64,000 nt of DNA, taken from NCBI RefSeq assembly GCF_905397375.1, contig NZ_CAJPVG010000011.1:1-64000 (forward strand), in the 5' to 3' direction. Of this stretch, positions 61,566 to 64,000 are shown piece after piece. A model generated the notes under the pieces. It was not told where the DNA came from. It did no database searches and saw only the letters and a list, made by a program, of their open reading frames with translations. Each line of letters starts with the position of its first letter. Position 1 is the first letter of the stretch. Both the position numbers and the translations under genes were made by a program. This stretch comes from Ralstonia mannitolilytica. Lineage in GTDB: Bacteria > Pseudomonadota > Gammaproteobacteria > Burkholderiales > Burkholderiaceae.

Positions 61566-62666
61566 AAACTTTACATCTGGCAGGCCGACGACTGGCCGAA
61601 ATGGCGCTACGACCTGGCCGCGCTGACCGGGCCGCTGACCGAGGTCAGCCGTGCCCAGGGCGTGCTGCTGGGTCGCCTGGCCGACGTGGGGTTGGCGCTG
61701 CGCGACCAGGCCAGCCTCGCCGCGCTGACGGAGGACGTGGTCAAGACCAGCGAAATCGAAGGCGAAGTGCTGAACGTGGAATCCGTGCGCTCGTCCATCG
61801 CCCGGCGTCTGGGCGTGGACATCGGCGCGGTCGCGCCGGTGGATCGGCACGTCGAAGGCGTCGTGGAGATGGTGCTCGATGCCACCTCGCGCAGCGCCGA
61901 ACCGCTGACCGCCGAGCGCCTGTTCGGATGGCACGCGGCACTGTTCCCGACTGGCTACTCCGGCATGAGCAAGCTCACCGTGGGCCAGTGGCGCGACGAT
62001 GCCGCCGGGCCGATGCAGGTGGTTTCCGGCCCGGTGGGGCGACGCAAGGTTCACTTCCAGGCACCGCCCGCCGATGCGCTGCCCGCCGAGACGGCGAAAT
62101 TCCTGTCGTGGGCGAACGAGGAAACCGGCGAACCGGCGCTTATCAAGGCAGGCCTCGCGCATCTGTGGTTCGTGACGCTGCACCCCTTCGACGATGGCAA
62201 CGGCCGCATCGCGCGCGCCGTGGGCGACCTGTTCCTCGCCCGCGCCGACGGCAGCCCGCAACGCTTCTACAGCCTGTCGGCGCAAATCCAGCGCGAGCGC
62301 AAGGACTACTACGACGTGCTCGAACGCACGCAGAAGGGCACGCTCGACGCCACCGGCTGGCTGTCGTGGTTCCTCGACACACTCGGGCGCGCCGTCACCA
62401 GCGCACAGTCCACCCTGGATGCCGTGCTGGTCAAAGCACGCTTCTGGCAACGCTGGGCGGGCATGTCGTTGAACGAGCGGCAGGTGAAACTGCTCAACCG
62501 CCTGCTCGACGGCTTCGAGGGCAAGCTCACGAGCAGCAAGTGGGCCGCCATCGCCAAGTGCTCGCCCGACACCGCGTTGCGCGACATCACGCAGTTGCTG
62601 GAATTGGGCGTGCTGAAAAAATCGCCCGGCGGCGGGCGCAGCACCGGCTACGAGCTCGCGGACTGA
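61551..62666 (+). CDS. Fic family protein (AMP transferase) with N-terminal inhibitory motif
   Basis: 371 residues from ATG 61551. The first 110 residues (IWQADDWPKWRYDLAAL) are the DUF4172-type N-terminus. T66-S-E-I-E70-G71 is the class II inhibitory motif that holds the active site shut. The Fic core is H211-P-F-D-D-G-N-G-R219-I-A-R222, complete for AMP transfer. A C-terminal winged HTH (KWAAIAKCSPDTALRDITQLLELGVL) follows. It might act in regulation or as a toxin held in check. Confidence 0.92.
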   Translation: MDSGEKLYIWQADDWPKWRYDLAALTGPLTEVSRAQGVLLGRLADVGLALRDQASLAALTEDVVKTSEIEGEVLNVESVRSSIARRLGVDIGAVAPVDRHVEGVVEMVLDATSRSAEPLTAERLFGWHAALFPTGYSGMSKLTVGQWRDDAAGPMQVVSGPVGRRKVHFQAPPADALPAETAKFLSWANEETGEPALIKAGLAHLWFVTLHPFDDGNGRIARAVGDLFLARADGSPQRFYSLSAQIQRERKDYYDVLERTQKGTLDATGWLSWFLDTLGRAVTSAQSTLDAVLVKARFWQRWAGMSLNERQVKLLNRLLDGFEGKLTSSKWAAIAKCSPDTALRDITQLLELGVLKKSPGGGRSTGYELAD

Positions 62667-63214
62667 AGTGCATCGACGGGCATGCCCGCACCGCTGCGGC
62701 ACGGACGCAGGTGATGCACCTCCCAGCGGAAGACTTCTTCGATGCTGAAACGGATGACGTCACCGTTCGCCATCCTGTAGAAAGGAATGCCGAGCCGCTG
62801 GCGTTCCTGATTCTGGTGAAGCCAGTGAGCGGGCAATCCAGTGATGTCGGCCACCTCCTTGGCGGAGTAGAAAATCTGATCGCGCCGACCGGGTCGCTGC
62901 TGCATCATCTGCTCGATGGCGTCTTCGCGCGCGGTGGGCGAGGATTCGGACAAGGCGCGTCCGGCGCTGGATCTCCACGTCACCTGCGCCTTGCGCTCGA
63001 AGGCCTCGACCTCCATCAGGAGGTAGCGGACAGACCTGCCGATGTGCCATGCGGGCGGGCCGATGCCCTCCGAACGCCAGCGTTGGAGCGTCTTGGGCGA
63101 GAGGTTCCACCTCGAGCACAGCTGCGTTTCGTTGAGAACCGGATACTTGATTGGCGGTTCATCCGGGCCGGTGTCGGCGCGGCGGGTAGTGGAGTCAGCC
63201 TTGGGTTTCATCAT
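62648..63214 (-). CDS. Double HTH excisionase/AlpA-like protein
   Basis: 188 residues; a second ATG at 63211 has better spacing to GGAGG. Two DNA-binding modules are present: residues 25-75 (ETQLCSRWNLSPKTLQRWRSEGIGPP) and residues 110-165 (SAKEVADITGLPAHWLHQNQERQRLGIPFYR). The second resembles the small HTH protein at 3880-4107. Its 3' end overlaps fic by 19 bp. It overlaps the upstream HTH gene by 20 bp and shares its first module. Confidence 0.8.
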   Translation of the reverse strand: MMKPKADSTTRRADTGPDEPPIKYPVLNETQLCSRWNLSPKTLQRWRSEGIGPPAWHIGRSVRYLLMEVEAFERKAQVTWRSSAGRALSESSPTAREDAIEQMMQQRPGRRDQIFYSAKEVADITGLPAHWLHQNQERQRLGIPFYRMANGDVIRFSIEEVFRWEVHHLRPCRSGAGMPVDALQSASS

Positions 63215-63557
63215 GCGCCTCCGTCAGGGCGGCCTCGGCCGCCGCAAGGCTGCCGTACTGCGCGATGAGCGCGAAGGCCTCGTTGAGGTAGTACCGCTTC
63301 GGCTCGGGCGCGGCTGGCACCTGAGGTTCGACGACGGGCGTCGCCGCCGTCAATGGCGGCAAGGCAGCGTCGTTGGGCATCCCCTGGCGGTTTGCCTGCT
63401 CATAGGCCACGATTTCAGCCACCGCGTAGCGGACGGCCTTGGAGAGCTTGAAGTACGGTGGGCCGCGCTCTTCGCTGCGCCAGCGTTGCAAGGTCTTGAT
63501 GCTGATGTTCCAGCGCAAGGCAAGTTCGGTTTCGGTGAAGGCGGGTTCGGTCAACAT
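63195..63557 (-). CDS. Excisionase/AlpA-like HTH protein, paralogue of the next gene's first module
   Basis: 120 residues from ATG at 63557 (GAAAGGAG upstream). ETELALRWNISIKTLQRWRSEERGPPYFKLSKAVRYAV is an AlpA-like HTH and closely resembles the first module of the downstream protein. The C-terminal 45 residues are a Pro-rich linker and a helix. It is probably a regulator of the excision or recombination block. Confidence 0.8.
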   Translation of the reverse strand: MLTEPAFTETELALRWNISIKTLQRWRSEERGPPYFKLSKAVRYAVAEIVAYEQANRQGMPNDAALPPLTAATPVVEPQVPAAPEPKRYYLNEAFALIAQYGSLAAAEAALTEAHDETQG

Positions 63558-63813
63558 GGCGCTCCTTTCGTCGTTCGTGCTGGGCATTACGGCGGCGAAC
63601 GCGACGAAAGCCAAGTTGCAGGCCCAGAAGCGCCCGGCATTGGCGACGGCTGCGAGTGCCAATCGGCCTCTCTGAACTTCCGGTCGTGGGCATGCGCGGG
63701 GGCGCGGAATCCTTCCTCGGAATCGCGCACATATGGCGGGGTTTCCGACCCGTGGCGAGGCACAGCGGAGAAGCGGGTTTCGTTTCTTGTTAAACTACGC
63801 CACCAGATCCCAG
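63558..63813. other. No gene supported
   Basis: Several short open frames exist on both strands but none has a ribosome site or a recognisable product. No RNA gene fold is evident by eye. It separates the minus-strand HTH genes from a terminator. Confidence 0.5.
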
Positions 63814-63842
63814 AAGCCCAGCCATTCCCGGCTGGGCTTTTT
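63814..63842 (+). terminator. Intrinsic terminator near the right end
   Basis: AAGCCCAGCC (63814-63823) pairs with GGCTGGGCTT (63830-63839), loop ATTCCC, followed by a short T run to 63842. It would end a + strand transcript, of which no coding part is visible. Confidence 0.8.
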
Positions 63843-63868
63843 GCTGCCTGCCAGGTCAGCATTAGCGC

Positions 63869-63893
63869 CGTTCAGGCCACCGTCTCCTGAACG
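63869..63893. repeat. 8-bp perfect inverted repeat
   Basis: CGTTCAGG (63869-63876) and CCTGAACG (63886-63893), 9 bases apart. There is no T-tract. It could be a weak operator or part of an attachment region. Confidence 0.45.
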
Positions 63894-63983
63894 CCATTGG
63901 CCGCGCTTTGCCGCTCCAGGCCGATGTTCGGCCCCATTGCGTCATCTCGACCCGCCTCCGCCAGACCGGGGTCATTCCTCGTA

Positions 63984-64000
63984 TTGAGAATAAATCTCAT
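63984..64000. promoter_or_regulatory. Possible Fur box, cut by the window end
   Basis: The last bases read TTGAGAATAAATCTCAT, which is close to the TGAGAAT/ATTCTCA type of Fur site in beta- and gammaproteobacteria. The downstream gene is outside the window. It may be the first chromosomal signal after the element. Confidence 0.4.

Noticed and set aside
1..64000. CRISPR array, because a Cas4-like gene is present
   Set aside because: No regularly spaced repeats of 24-40 bp were seen; the Cas4-like gene belongs to a phage recombination operon.

Overview
The window is GC-rich DNA with overlapping ATGA-type gene junctions and phage gene families typical of a proteobacterial host (beta- or gammaproteobacterium; the species cannot be fixed from sequence alone). 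Most of it is one lambda-like siphophage prophage, cut at its left edge, that carries a large lower-GC defence island. A recombinase block and a few accessory genes follow. A Fur-box-like sequence at the last bases may mark the return to chromosome.

Region by region. (1) 1-7597: early phage genes on the + strand: a partial unknown, a BRO-type antirepressor, a Sak4/AAA_24-type ATPase, a DUF669-like protein, a DUF6511 zinc-finger protein, a Cas4-like nuclease, a small HTH protein, a primase-helicase, a RuvC-like resolvase and a DUF6362 protein. (2) 7598-7926: a non-coding control stretch with GGTTTGCAG repeats and a strong intrinsic terminator. Two ParB-domain DNA methyltransferases follow (7927-10616). 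(3) 10580-11929: three small minus-strand genes, each preceded by a copy of the same leader of about 40 bp. (4) 12024-19657: terminase, gpW, portal, S49 protease with nested scaffold, decoration protein, capsid and joining proteins. (5) 19664-32668: tail genes, including a G/GT chaperone pair with a -1 slippery site, the tape measure and the tail tip. A terminator at 32688-32719 separates these from the lysis genes (32731-33958).

(6) 33965-55216: the defence island. A minus-strand XRE regulator and a + strand operon diverge from a perfect 16-bp palindrome that carries both -35 boxes. The operon encodes a small HTH protein, two HsdM-like methylases, an HsdS-like specificity subunit, a NERD/pseudokinase/kinase/ATPase protein, an unrecognised 560-aa protein and an 1821-aa nuclease-HerA-type ATPase. 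A GC-richer helicase-nuclease gene follows. This matches the methylation-associated defence system (MADS) in general content, but it has a second, apparently degenerate methylase where I recall MADS having an AAA ATPase and MAD4. I read it as a MADS variant carried as prophage cargo.

(7) 55369-60079, minus strand: serine recombinase, two ParB/RepB-like proteins and a DUF3987 protein in one overlapping operon, which probably includes the element's integrase. (8) 60192-63557: a zinc-ribbon protein, an orphan AbiEi-type antitoxin divergent from a Fic protein with shared GGAGAA half-sites between them, and two related excisionase/AlpA-like HTH proteins. (9) 63558-64000: a terminator, a hairpin and the Fur-like box; no gene is supported.

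How the parts may work together: the phage genes form a nearly complete siphophage programme (recombination and replication, packaging, head, tail, lysis). The island would protect the lysogen from other phages. Its methylase and specificity subunits would mark self DNA, and the kinase, ATPase and nuclease proteins would sense and cut unmarked DNA. These functional links are inferred from domain content.
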